Assembly (NCBI GenBank): GCA_025354985.1
Contig: JANXLU010000024.1
Location: 47,508 to 111,507 of the forward strand
Source of the DNA: Chloroflexota bacterium
GTDB lineage: Bacteria; Chloroflexota; Anaerolineae; J036; Brachytrichaceae
Direction of reading: 5' to 3'
DNA length: 64,000 nt
Position numbers and translations under genes: made by a program. Below are positions 9,237 to 18,534 of the stretch, in pieces. The first letter of the stretch is position 1. Each line of letters starts with the position of its first letter. Below the pieces are notes generated by a model. It did not search any database. It was not told the origin of the DNA and saw only the letters and a program-made list of their open reading frames with translations.

Positions 9237-10105
9237 AACCTCGCGCTAGTTCATCAGATGGCTCGGCGCAACGCGATGCGCTGCGGCGTACGCAGCGTGC
9301 GGGCAAAGCCCAGGCAAACCGCGGCGGTGCGCGGGTGGCGGGTTCACAGTCCCCATCGGGAGCCAGCCCGCGAGATCACCGACGCAGCCCCCTCTTAATT
9401 TTCGCCGGGTTGATCGTGCTCGCGCTTGCTGGCGGGCAAGTCTTGGAGTCGCTAAACGTGCAAGGCTCTTTTGAATTGACGGAAGCCCAGATACGCGCGA
9501 CGGTGACTGCACCAACGGTGCAGCCAAATGTTGAGCGCGCGACCGTTGTGGCTGTGTCGCCGCTGACCAAGAGAGTTGGCCTGATTAGCGGTCACCGCGG
9601 CAATGACACCGGCACCGTATGTGCCGATGGATATACCGAGGCTCAATTGACCTACGAGACCTCGGTGCGCGCAGCGGCGCAATTACGCGCCCTTGGCTAC
9701 GCAGTCGACATATTGGATGAATTTGACGCGCGCTTGCGTGGCTACTCTGCGGCCGCGCTTCTTTCCATTCATGCAGATTCTTGCGCCTCGATCAATGACC
9801 TTGCAACCGGGTTTAAAGTAGCCCGATCTCAAGACAGCTTGAATCCGCAGGAAGAGGACAAGCTGGTAAATTGCGTTTCAAATCGCTACTCGGCGGGCAC
9901 AGGGTTGAAATTCAATGCCAACACGATTACCCACAATATGACCCAATATCATGCGTTATACAAGGTCGATGGCAAAACGTCCGCGGCGATCATCGAGATA
10001 GGATTCCTATATAAGGACCGTGACTATCTCACCAAGCACAATGATGTTGTGGCGCACGCGCTTGTTGAAGGTCTGCAATGCTACTTAAACGGCGAAAAAG
10101 TATAG
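9224..10105 (+). CDS. N-acetylmuramoyl-L-alanine amidase (Amidase_3), membrane-anchored
   Basis: 293 residues. A basic, low-complexity N-terminus of about 60 residues is followed by one membrane helix (LLIFAGLIVLALAGG), then an Amidase_3 domain from about residue 115. Zinc ligands and catalytic residues are visible as the His in ISGHRGND, the Glu in GYTEAQLTYE, the His in LLSIHADSC, and the Glu in AAIIEIGFL. The enzyme cuts the bond between muramic acid and the stem peptide on the outer side of the membrane, so it is probably used in cell-wall turnover or division. The start is a GTG overlapping the GNAT gene. Confidence 0.85.
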   Translation: MRILKPRASSSDGSAQRDALRRTQRAGKAQANRGGARVAGSQSPSGASPRDHRRSPLLIFAGLIVLALAGGQVLESLNVQGSFELTEAQIRATVTAPTVQPNVERATVVAVSPLTKRVGLISGHRGNDTGTVCADGYTEAQLTYETSVRAAAQLRALGYAVDILDEFDARLRGYSAAALLSIHADSCASINDLATGFKVARSQDSLNPQEEDKLVNCVSNRYSAGTGLKFNANTITHNMTQYHALYKVDGKTSAAIIEIGFLYKDRDYLTKHNDVVAHALVEGLQCYLNGEKV

Positions 10106-10120
10106 TCCGTTGGCGGCAGC

Positions 10121-11563
10121 CTAGCCCACGGGTTCGCGGCGGATCATTTGCGTGGAAATTCGGTTGTGCCTGGCCAATACCGGGGCCATATCAAGCGTAT
10201 TTAACCGACCCTCGCGAATAACCACGCGACCGTTGATCATTGAGAAGTCGACACCGCGCGGAGCACAAAAAACCAGCGCCGCGAGCGGGTCATGCAGGGC
10301 CCCGGCAAACGCGACCTGGTTCAGATTGATTGCAATCATGTCGGCGGCAAAGCCCGGGGCAATCTGTCCAATATCCGTGCGTCCAAGCACGGCGGCGCCA
10401 CCACGCGTGGCGATCCACAAACTTTCATACGCGCTGATGGCCTGACGTTGTGCCGTCTTGCCGGGTGTGTCAAACAGATCAAACGTCGGATCTGTCACCC
10501 GTTGCAGCAGCATCGCCTGGCGCGCCTCACCCAGCAGGTTGTTGCCGTCATTGCTTGCGGAACCATCCACGCCCAGTCCAACGGGCACACCGGAATTTAG
10601 CATCAGGCGAATGGGTGCAATGCCACTCGCCAACCGCATGTTGCTGCTTGGACAATGGGCCACACCACACCCGCAGGAGCCCATCCGATTAAGCTGCGGC
10701 CCGGTAAACCAAACCGAGTGCGCATACCAAACATCCCCCGCCAACCAGCCCACGCTTTCGGCATAATCCAACGGGAGCGCTCCGAATGTGTCCAGGCAAA
10801 AACGCTCCTCATCCCGGGTCTCGGCAAGATGCGTGTGCAACCGCACGCCATAGGCACGGGCAAGCCGCGCGCTTTCACGCATTAGGTCGGTGGTCACGCT
10901 GAATGGTGAACACGGTGCGACAGCAATGTGGGTCATTGAAAACGGTTTCGAATCATGAAACGTTTCAATCGCGCGCCGCGTGTCCTTGAGAATAAGCGAT
11001 TCGTTCTCCACGGCTTTGTCTGGCGGAAGCCCACCCGCGCTTTCACCAAGGCTCATGCTGCCACGCGTGGCCGTAAAGCGCAACCCGATCTCGGTCGCCG
11101 CGCGCACCTCGTCGTCTATCTTGCAATCGTTCGGGTAGATATACAAGTGGTCACTTGCGGTTGTGCAACCGCTCAGCATCAGCTCGGCCATGCCCACCAG
11201 CGCGCTGGTGTGCACCCCGTCACTCGTGAGACCCAGCCAAATTGGATACAGCGTCTTAAGCCAGTTAAACAGTCCACTATCCTGAGCCAAAACCCGCGTG
11301 AGCGTCTGATACAAATGATGATGCGTGTTAACAAGACCCGGCATTACGATGTGACCCTGCAGGTTGACCACCTCGGCCAGATCACGCAGGTTCATCCGCT
11401 GCATAAAGTCATATAGTGGGCTGGTGTCACTTGCCTTGCCGATCCAGACGATTTGTTGGTCGCGCACCAAAATAGCGGCGTCATGTATGACCGCGTCCGG
11501 TGCGCTCAAGGTGCCGGTCATCGGCGCGAGCGTGTGAATGTTGGTTAGAAGAATTGATGGCAT
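10121..11563 (-). CDS. 8-oxoguanine deaminase (amidohydrolase superfamily)
   Basis: 480 residues. Metal ligands of the subtype III amidohydrolase barrel are visible: the pair in VNTHHHLYQTLTR, then RLHTHLAETRDEE, the HSVWF histidine, and the Asp in GLGVDGSASND. The NTHHHLYQT segment and the CSPFSV stretch match the 8-oxoguanine/hydroxyatrazine deaminase group. The predicted reaction turns 8-oxoguanine into uric acid, or removes an amino group from a related purine. It is the last gene of the purine locus, 14 bases downstream of ygeY and convergent with the amidase gene. Guanine deaminase activity is the main alternative. Confidence 0.85.
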   Translation of the reverse strand: MPSILLTNIHTLAPMTGTLSAPDAVIHDAAILVRDQQIVWIGKASDTSPLYDFMQRMNLRDLAEVVNLQGHIVMPGLVNTHHHLYQTLTRVLAQDSGLFNWLKTLYPIWLGLTSDGVHTSALVGMAELMLSGCTTASDHLYIYPNDCKIDDEVRAATEIGLRFTATRGSMSLGESAGGLPPDKAVENESLILKDTRRAIETFHDSKPFSMTHIAVAPCSPFSVTTDLMRESARLARAYGVRLHTHLAETRDEERFCLDTFGALPLDYAESVGWLAGDVWYAHSVWFTGPQLNRMGSCGCGVAHCPSSNMRLASGIAPIRLMLNSGVPVGLGVDGSASNDGNNLLGEARQAMLLQRVTDPTFDLFDTPGKTAQRQAISAYESLWIATRGGAAVLGRTDIGQIAPGFAADMIAINLNQVAFAGALHDPLAALVFCAPRGVDFSMINGRVVIREGRLNTLDMAPVLARHNRISTQMIRREPVG

Positions 11564-11577
11564 TGCGACTCGTTCAC

Positions 11578-12789
11578 TCAGGTGGATAACATGGCAGGAA
11601 GCAGGGCATAAAACTCGGTCGCCTTGACGACATCATCCAGAACCACATGTTCCTGAATTGTGTGCGCGGTGACCTCGTCACCGGGGCCAAACCCGATGCT
11701 GGGGATACCGGCCTTGCCCGCCCAATATGTTCCATTTGTGCTGAATTCCCATTTACCCGTCGTGGCGCCGTCAAGGCCAATTTCCCTGGCCGTCTCCAGA
11801 CCCGCCCTAACCAATAGGTGTGATTCGTCCAGCGCCCAGGGTGGGTAGAATTTTTCAATCGGATAAACAAACCCGGTGTAGCTGGGAGTGTCATAGAAAA
11901 GCTCTTCAACCACCACGGCATCGCGATCTGCAGCCGGGATCAGCGCGCGCACCTGTTCAATCGCTTGTTGTGCGCTCTCGCCAAAGGTCAGGCGACGGTC
12001 AATGTAAATTGTGGCTTCGTCCGGCACGGCGTTCAAGCTGGGCGTCTTGACGTGCATATCGCTGACCGTGATTTTGCCATGGCCGAGGAAAGGGTGGTTA
12101 CCCAAGGCTGGCTCAAGGTCGCGGATGCCGGCAATGATCGGAAGCAGTTTATAGACCGCGTTGTCTCCCAGCTGATTGCTTGCAGCGTGCGCACTTTTGC
12201 CTTTGGCCACCACGCGCAGCTCGACCCGTCCCTTGTGCCCGCGATACACCTGCATCCGGGTGGGTTCGCCAATCACCACAAAGTCAGGACGGATGCGTGG
12301 ATCAACTTCAACAAATGTATTTGGTGCGATGCCATCGCACCATTCCTCCATGTTTCCAAAATACCATGCCGAAATGTTGTCAAGAAGGCCGAGGTCACGG
12401 GCAATGGCCAGACCGTGGATCATCCCGGGCGTGCTGCCCTTTTCGTCACAAGCGCCTCGTGCATACAGTGCTCCGTGCTCCACCTTGCCAATAAACGGGT
12501 CCCATTGCCACGCGCTTTTGTCTCCGATGCCCACTGTATCAATGTGTGAGTCATACAGCAGGGTGGTTGCACCATTGCCAATCCGGCCAAGGATGTTGCC
12601 CATGCGATCAAACCGCACCTCTTCAAAGTGCAGTGCCCGCATGACACCCGCGATATGGTTGCCAACCACACCAATCTGCGAGTCCATGCTCGGAATGGCG
12701 CAGATCTCGCGGAGGAACTGGAGGATCGGCCCGCGCCGCTCGGTGACGCGTTTGTGGATTTCCGCGGGAAGTGATGTTACATCGCTCAT
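11578..12789 (-). CDS. ygeY: YgeY-family M20 metallohydrolase
   Basis: 403 residues of the M20/ArgE fold. Metal and catalytic residues are seen in LLYDSHIDTVG (His and Asp), ARGACDEKG (bridging Asp), GNMEEWCDG (catalytic Glu pair), VVIGEPT, and the late His in TAHTIQEHV. The dimerisation lid carries RGHKGRVELRV. Strong similarity to YgeY is recalled from the family. That enzyme sits in the E. coli yge/ssnA/xdhD purine locus and in loci for selenium-linked molybdenum hydroxylases. It is placed between the xanthine dehydrogenase subunit and 8-oxoguanine deaminase, consistent with a purine breakdown product as substrate. Confidence 0.8.
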   Translation of the reverse strand: MSDVTSLPAEIHKRVTERRGPILQFLREICAIPSMDSQIGVVGNHIAGVMRALHFEEVRFDRMGNILGRIGNGATTLLYDSHIDTVGIGDKSAWQWDPFIGKVEHGALYARGACDEKGSTPGMIHGLAIARDLGLLDNISAWYFGNMEEWCDGIAPNTFVEVDPRIRPDFVVIGEPTRMQVYRGHKGRVELRVVAKGKSAHAASNQLGDNAVYKLLPIIAGIRDLEPALGNHPFLGHGKITVSDMHVKTPSLNAVPDEATIYIDRRLTFGESAQQAIEQVRALIPAADRDAVVVEELFYDTPSYTGFVYPIEKFYPPWALDESHLLVRAGLETAREIGLDGATTGKWEFSTNGTYWAGKAGIPSIGFGPGDEVTAHTIQEHVVLDDVVKATEFYALLPAMLST

Positions 12790-12801
12790 GATGGCCAGGA
12801 A

Positions 12802-14994
12802 CTATGTTGCTTGAAGCGCGCGCCAAACCCGATCCGGTGTGAACGGAAATCCATAAATCCATTTGCCGGTTGCGTCGTGTATTGCCGCCGCAATCGCGGG
12901 CGCCATCGGAAGCAAGGGCATTTCGCTCATCCCGCGAACCCCCCACGGGCCCACCCGATCTGCAAATTCGAGAACCAGGCTCTTGACCCGGGTCGGAACG
13001 TCGAGTACGGTCGGAATGAGATACGAGGACAAGTGTGGCGTCAGCACACGACCATCCTTCATGATGAAGTTTTCCATAAGCGCATATCCGGCGGCCTGGA
13101 CGACCGCGCCCTCTATCTGCCCAACTACCTGCTGCGGATTTATTGCCTTGCCGACGTCGTTTGCGCAGATTACATCCAGGAGTCGCACATGCCCGGTGTC
13201 AAGATCGACTTCCACGTCAACGGACTGCGCCACGTATCCATAGGCGAAGTTGGGGTCGCACGCACCGGTCTCCGGATCGGGCGCGGTTGTCGGTGGCGGT
13301 TCATACCGAAAGGTTGCGATGGCCGGTCGCTCCTCTGAGCGCCACTTTTCCAGCGCGCCTTTGGCCGCTCCAATAATGCTGTTCCCGGCCATAAACGTCA
13401 TGCGTGACGCCGATGAGCTGCCCGAGTCACCGGAGGTGCTGGTGTCACTTGCAACCAGTCGCACCAATTCGGCGGAAATTCCCAGCGCATGTGCGGTCAT
13501 TTGCACAAACACGGTGTGGGCGCCCTGGCCAAGATCGGCACCGGCGTGATAAATAATTGCTTCTTCAATGTGCGCTTTGCCGTGCAGCTCGATGGTGGCG
13601 ACGCAGCGTTCCGGAAACCCAAACGAAAAGCCGATATTTTTGAAGGCACAGGCAAACCCGCGGCCATGAACCTTGCGTTGGGTACGCGTAACGGCGGGTC
13701 GCGATAGTGGCTGCCGACGTGCTTCCCCGGCACAGGCCTGAACTACCTTTTCAATCGTCACGCCTGGCGGAAACTTTGAGCCAACCGTCGACAATGTGTC
13801 ATCCCGCATCAGGTTCATAAGCCGCATTTCAATTGGATCCAGCCCAAGAGCCTCCGCCAGCAGGTTTATTTGCATTTCTGCGGCAAAGGCCCCCTGCGGA
13901 CCGCCAAACCCGCGAAACGCGCCGCCGGGCACGTTGTTTGTCAACACGGCCCGGGCATCCACCGAGGCATTGGGAAATTCATACGGCCCCGTTACATTTA
14001 GAATCGCGTTGCCCAATACTTTTGCCGACGTGTAGGCATAGGCCCCGGCGTCGGCGACCAAGTTACACTCCGCTGCGAGGAGTTTGCCGTGCTTGTCTGC
14101 GCCCCACTTTGCATGAATGTAGTAAGCATGCCGTTTGTGGTGCCCCACAATACTTTCGGATCGTGACCAGATCATTTTGACTGGACGCCGCAGCTTGTGC
14201 GCAGCCAGCGCCAGCACAATTTGAATGCTGAGGTCTTCGCGACCGCCAAACGCGCCGCCGATCGCCGGATAGATCACGCGCACCTGCTCGACCGGTATGC
14301 CCAGCGCATGGGCGATCTGATGCTGGTCTTCGTGCACCCATTGCCCCGCCACCTGCACGGTAACGCGACCGTGTTCATCGATATAAGCCAGCCCGGCTTC
14401 CGGCTGCAGATACGCATGTTCCTGCATCGGCGTCTGGTAATCGGCCTCAACGATCGCCGCGCATTCGGCCCACGCACGCGCCACATCACCTTTGCGAATC
14501 CGGTTGTGCTCCAACACGTTACCCGCGACGGACGGCAGAATTTGGATGGCATCAGGTAGCATCGCCATCATTGGGCCCGTGACCACGGGCAGATCTTCCC
14601 AGCTGATTTGAATAAGCTCCAGCGCTTCCTCCGCTGCCGCCTCTGTTTCAGCCACGACCATGGTCACTTGGTCGCCGACAAAGCGCACCACGTCGGCACC
14701 GAGCTTGGCGCTGCCCAGCCCACATAGCACCGGCTGATCAGGATCGATCAGTCCATACTCGTTAAACGGCACATCTGCTGCCGTAAAGACCGCTACAACG
14801 CCCGGATGCGCATGGGCGGCGCTCAGGTCCATTGAAAGGATGCGAGCGTGCGGTCGACCGGCGAACAGTAATTTTGCCCACAACATCCCGGGCATGGTCA
14901 AGTCACCCGGGTAATTCGTTGCCCCAGTGACCTTGCCGGGTGCATCGACGCGTCGCATCGATACGCCGATCGAACTTAGTTCGGTATTGGTCAC
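12802..14994 (-). CDS. Xanthine dehydrogenase-type molybdopterin-binding subunit
   Basis: 730 residues from the GTG at 14994, which overlaps the stop of the preceding gene in a GTGA. This is the large molybdenum-cofactor subunit of the xanthine oxidase family. Visible motifs are VDAPGKVTGATNYPGDL at the start, the IGGAFGGRED loop, the VPGGAFRGFGGPQ loop with the substrate Arg, DLGQGAHTVFVQM, and RGMSEMPLLPMAPA, where the Glu is the catalytic base. It hydroxylates an aromatic N-heterocycle such as hypoxanthine or xanthine. Its iron-sulfur and FAD partners are fused in the upstream gene. A longer frame to 15081 exists but only duplicates the upstream gene's coding region. Confidence 0.85.
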   Translation of the reverse strand: MTNTELSSIGVSMRRVDAPGKVTGATNYPGDLTMPGMLWAKLLFAGRPHARILSMDLSAAHAHPGVVAVFTAADVPFNEYGLIDPDQPVLCGLGSAKLGADVVRFVGDQVTMVVAETEAAAEEALELIQISWEDLPVVTGPMMAMLPDAIQILPSVAGNVLEHNRIRKGDVARAWAECAAIVEADYQTPMQEHAYLQPEAGLAYIDEHGRVTVQVAGQWVHEDQHQIAHALGIPVEQVRVIYPAIGGAFGGREDLSIQIVLALAAHKLRRPVKMIWSRSESIVGHHKRHAYYIHAKWGADKHGKLLAAECNLVADAGAYAYTSAKVLGNAILNVTGPYEFPNASVDARAVLTNNVPGGAFRGFGGPQGAFAAEMQINLLAEALGLDPIEMRLMNLMRDDTLSTVGSKFPPGVTIEKVVQACAGEARRQPLSRPAVTRTQRKVHGRGFACAFKNIGFSFGFPERCVATIELHGKAHIEEAIIYHAGADLGQGAHTVFVQMTAHALGISAELVRLVASDTSTSGDSGSSSASRMTFMAGNSIIGAAKGALEKWRSEERPAIATFRYEPPPTTAPDPETGACDPNFAYGYVAQSVDVEVDLDTGHVRLLDVICANDVGKAINPQQVVGQIEGAVVQAAGYALMENFIMKDGRVLTPHLSSYLIPTVLDVPTRVKSLVLEFADRVGPWGVRGMSEMPLLPMAPAIAAAIHDATGKWIYGFPFTPDRVWRALQAT

Positions 14995-16445
14995 GCGGCA
15001 CCTCCGGGTACAGTCGTCGTTTGAGCCCGCGTTGCAGTTGCAAACGCCTCGACCACTTTGAAATAACCAGTGCACCGGCACAGATTTCCAGCTAGTGCCT
15101 GCTCCACATGTGTGCGATCAATACTTGTCCGCTCATTGAGCAGTGCCGCGCCAGACATCAAAAGCCCGGGTGTGCAATAGCCGCATTGCACGGCGGCTTC
15201 CGTCACAAATGCATGTTGTAGTCTGGCGTGGGGTGCGTTAGCGGTCAACCCCTCCACCGTCGTCACTTCCATTCCGACCGCCGATTGGGCGGGAACCAAA
15301 CAGCTCATCACCGCCGCACCATTTAACAACACCGTGCAGGCGCCGCACTCGCCTTCAGCGCAACCTTCCTTCGTACCGGTCAGTTCGGCATCCTCACGCA
15401 ACACCCGCATCAGGGTCTTATTGGTCGCTGGATTAACCGAAACCGCCCGTCCGTTTACCGTCAGTGTGATGCCGGCGTCGTCCACCCTGGCGTGCGGCAA
15501 ATACGGCACCGCGCCGGTAGCGGATAGCAAGATTGGGTCGTTTGGCAACCCGCCGCGCGTGTCCCCCGACCGAATTGCCTCGATCGCGCGCCGCACCAGC
15601 GTCCCGACCATCGCCAGCCGATAGTCCGCCGGTGCGCGAATATCGCTGATTGGACGCACCGCTGCCTGCGCCAGTGCAGCGGCGTTATCAATCACCTCGT
15701 CGGTAAGCTCGCGACCTGCCAGCGATGCCTCGGCCGCGGATGCATGCACAATCGTGGGTGCCACACTGCCCATCGTGATCCGTGCGCGCGTCACGCGGGG
15801 CTGCAGGTCGTCATGACCGTGGGTTACATCGGCAATGACCGCCACGTTCGCGATGCTGATGGCCTGCGCCCGGCGCAGACCGAGCTTGATAAATATGCCG
15901 CGCTCCGACGGTTTCATGGCCGGAAAAGCAATATCTACCAGCATCTCGTCCGGGGCCATTATGGTCTTTCGCACGCCGGAGTAAAACGTTGCCAGGTTTA
16001 CCCTGCGTTCTCCGCGTTCTGCCGAGGCAAGCGTTACAACGGCTCCCAGAGCCATAAGCGGCGTAATCGTGTCATTTGCGGGCGATGCTGTGATCAGGTT
16101 TCCGGCGACGGTGGCCCTGTTGCGAATCTGCGGCGCGCCCACCTCCCAGCAGGCCTGTGCCAGCGGGAGCGCGCGCGCCTGCATCAGCGGCGAGGCGCAT
16201 ACCTGATTGTGCGTGACAATCGGGCCAATATGCACCCAATCATCCGAGGAAACAGTGAGTTCAGACAACCCGGGCACCCGGGTGATATCGATCAGGATCG
16301 AAATTCCCGAACGGACTTTTCGTTCCAATTCGATAATAAGATCGGTTGCCCCTGCGACGATGCGCGCACGCGTGCCGTCCCGGGCCAATAACTGCAAGGC
16401 GTCTTCACGAGACGCCACGACCACAACACTTGGTAAGCTCGGCAT
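14991..16445 (-). CDS. Fused FAD-binding and [2Fe-2S] subunit of a molybdenum hydroxylase
   Basis: 484 residues from ATG 16445 (MPSLPSVVVVASRED). Residues 1 to about 290 form the CoxM/XdhB FAD-binding domain, with IVAGATDLIIELE and the TVAGNLITASPANDTI FAD loop. Residues from about 315 on are a complete CoxS-type iron-sulfur subunit: GCAEGECGACTVLLNG plus a fourth Cys in VMSCLVP, then QCGYCTPG and NLCRCTG for the second cluster. In most relatives these are two genes, and in eukaryotic xanthine dehydrogenase the iron-sulfur part comes first, so this order is unusual. The downstream molybdenum subunit is translationally coupled. The open frame further upstream lies over the permease gene's tail and is not used. 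Confidence 0.85.
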   Translation of the reverse strand: MPSLPSVVVVASREDALQLLARDGTRARIVAGATDLIIELERKVRSGISILIDITRVPGLSELTVSSDDWVHIGPIVTHNQVCASPLMQARALPLAQACWEVGAPQIRNRATVAGNLITASPANDTITPLMALGAVVTLASAERGERRVNLATFYSGVRKTIMAPDEMLVDIAFPAMKPSERGIFIKLGLRRAQAISIANVAVIADVTHGHDDLQPRVTRARITMGSVAPTIVHASAAEASLAGRELTDEVIDNAAALAQAAVRPISDIRAPADYRLAMVGTLVRRAIEAIRSGDTRGGLPNDPILLSATGAVPYLPHARVDDAGITLTVNGRAVSVNPATNKTLMRVLREDAELTGTKEGCAEGECGACTVLLNGAAVMSCLVPAQSAVGMEVTTVEGLTANAPHARLQHAFVTEAAVQCGYCTPGLLMSGAALLNERTSIDRTHVEQALAGNLCRCTGYFKVVEAFATATRAQTTTVPGGAA

Positions 16446-16453
16446 AAAGTGAT

Positions 16454-17422
16454 TTATTTTCCGCGCTGGCCCCGCACGTAGGGAAGACCGAGCGCCGCGG
16501 GTGCGCCGATTCGTCTGCGTGTGGCGCTTCGCGCACCAAGAATCAGGACAATGATCGTAAATGCATAGGGCAGCATTTGCAAAAAGTATCCAAAATTCGG
16601 GTTGTAAAAGAATGGATTTGCGAGGCCAAAGAGTTCCTTTGGCCCCTGCACATCCAGGATAAAACGACGCAGCGCCCCAAAGGCGTAGGAGCCAAATGCA
16701 GCGCGCAACGGATCCCATTGGGCAAATATCACCAGCCCAACCGCTATCCAGCCCAGCCCGCCGGTGGTGCCCTCGCTAAACCATCCCGGCGACACTGCCA
16801 GGCTGATCGTGGCGCCCGCCAGACCCGCCAGCGCACCGCCTACAAAAACATAAACATAGCGCAACCGCAACACATGAACGCCCATGGCATCGGCGGCACC
16901 CGGGTTCTCCCCAATCGCACGCAGATGCAATCCCGGTCGGGTGTGATAAATGTAGAACCAGACCAGTGGAATCAGTGCATAACCAAAATAGACCATGATG
17001 CTTTGATTCTGAAAGAAGATGGGCCCGACCGCCGGGATGAGTGAGAAACCGGGAATGCTGAACTTCGGTAACAACGTGGTGATACCAGCCTTGGTCAGCC
17101 CCTCGCCAAACACCAGGCTGAGACCGGTTCCGAGAAAGGTCAGCGCCAGGCCGCTGACCACCTGGTCGGCCTGAAAACTAATGGTGACGAGACCATGCAA
17201 CAACGCCAGCGCGCCCGCCACCAGCATCGCCAACACCACGCCGAGCCACGGGCTGCCCGTCGACACCGCCGTGCTATATGCGGTCATGGCCCCCAGCAGC
17301 ATCATGCCTTCTACGCCCAAATTGAGCACACCGGCGCGTTCTGACAGTACCGCACCCAACGTGGCAAACAGCAGGATTGTGCCGGTGGCGATACCGGCGT
17401 TTAGGAAGATGATCGGATCCAT
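16454..17422 (-). CDS. Nucleoside-type ABC transporter permease (second)
   Basis: 322 residues with about eight to ten membrane helices. Signatures of the BmpA/YufQ branch of the branched-chain/nucleoside permease family are LSERAGVLNLGVEGMMLLGAM, the LTFLGTGLSLVFGEGLT segment, and LRAIGENPGAADAMGVHVLRLRYV (the EAA-like coupling loop). Family members import purine nucleosides or nucleobases. Its ATG (17422) overlaps the stop of the first permease by one base, and nine bases separate it from the FAD/iron-sulfur gene. The context supports uptake of purines for the enzymes of the locus. Confidence 0.85.
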   Translation of the reverse strand: MDPIIFLNAGIATGTILLFATLGAVLSERAGVLNLGVEGMMLLGAMTAYSTAVSTGSPWLGVVLAMLVAGALALLHGLVTISFQADQVVSGLALTFLGTGLSLVFGEGLTKAGITTLLPKFSIPGFSLIPAVGPIFFQNQSIMVYFGYALIPLVWFYIYHTRPGLHLRAIGENPGAADAMGVHVLRLRYVYVFVGGALAGLAGATISLAVSPGWFSEGTTGGLGWIAVGLVIFAQWDPLRAAFGSYAFGALRRFILDVQGPKELFGLANPFFYNPNFGYFLQMLPYAFTIIVLILGARSATRRRIGAPAALGLPYVRGQRGK

Positions 17423-18534
17423 TAGCGTGTCCTCACAATGCGTACGCGATAGCGCAACAGCACATCACTTGCTATCAGCATAAATAGGATCATGCCCTGG
17501 ATCAACCGCGGAATGCCGCTGGGCTGAATTTCCCGCCCAGCCAGAATGAGCCCCCCGAACAAAATGGAAGACAACACGACTGCAAATGGGTTTAGCTTGG
17601 AAAGCCACGCAATAATGATTCCGGTAAATCCATAACCGGGTGAAATGGTTCCCTGCAGCCGATGCACCACGCCTGAAATTTCGCTCATTCCGGCCAGTCC
17701 CGCCAGTGCACCACTCACCATCATGACCAGTATGGTGTTGCGCACAATGGGCATCCCGGCATAATTGGCCGCCCGCGGGTTGTCACCCGTAAGGCGTATT
17801 TCATAGCCCCAGCGGCTGCGCGAGATCACGTACCACATGATCACCACAGCCACAAGCGCAATCACAATGCCCCAGTGGGTTGTCAAACCGGACAAAAAGT
17901 CAAACGTCGCCGCGTATTCGCTTGCCCGTGGCAACCAGGCATTGCGCGGAAATGTTTTGCTCTGGGCAAACCCCCCCTCACTCCACACCGCAAACACAAA
18001 GAAGTTCACGAGCGCCAGCGCAATGTAGTTCATCATCAGGGTAATGATGATTTCATTTAGCCCGAGCCTGGCTTTGAGAAAGCCTGGTACCAGACCCCAC
18101 AATGCGCCGCCCAGCATTCCAGCGGCCATCATGAGAGCCAACGCGAGAACTTGGGGTGTGGCGGGCGTGATAAAGCCGGTCAGCACACACGCGCTTGCGC
18201 ATAGCGCGCCGATATATAGCTGCCCTTCGGCGCCGATGTTCCAAAGCTTCATTCGAAACGCCAGTGAGCACCCCAGACCGACCAAAATCAACGGAGTGGC
18301 CTTAACCAGCGTATCCGAAAATACATACCGGTCGCCAAACGCTGATTGCGCAATGTGCGCGTAAGTGGCAAACGGATCACCACCCACCACTGCCAGGATT
18401 ACCATACCAAGCAGCAGAGCCACCACCACCGCGGCAATATTTACCACCGGGCCCAGCCAGCGCGGCACACTCATCCTGGGCTCGATCTTTATCGCAAACG
18501 GCATCCGGCTGCGATAAACAATTGCGTCATTCAT
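17422..18534 (-). CDS. Nucleoside-type ABC transporter permease (first)
   Basis: About 370 residues with eight or more membrane helices. Diagnostic stretches of the YufP/BmpB type are FRMKLWNIGAEGQLYIGA, LKARLGLNEIIITLMMNYIA and EIRLTGDNPRAANYAGMPI, the coupling loop that contacts the ATPase. It pairs with the next permease to form the membrane channel. ATG 18534 is preferred; a start three codons upstream at 18543 is also open. It overlaps the ATPase gene's end by eight bases, and its own stop overlaps the second permease's start. Confidence 0.85.
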   Translation of the reverse strand: MNDAIVYRSRMPFAIKIEPRMSVPRWLGPVVNIAAVVVALLLGMVILAVVGGDPFATYAHIAQSAFGDRYVFSDTLVKATPLILVGLGCSLAFRMKLWNIGAEGQLYIGALCASACVLTGFITPATPQVLALALMMAAGMLGGALWGLVPGFLKARLGLNEIIITLMMNYIALALVNFFVFAVWSEGGFAQSKTFPRNAWLPRASEYAATFDFLSGLTTHWGIVIALVAVVIMWYVISRSRWGYEIRLTGDNPRAANYAGMPIVRNTILVMMVSGALAGLAGMSEISGVVHRLQGTISPGYGFTGIIIAWLSKLNPFAVVLSSILFGGLILAGREIQPSGIPRLIQGMILFMLIASDVLLRYRVRIVRTR

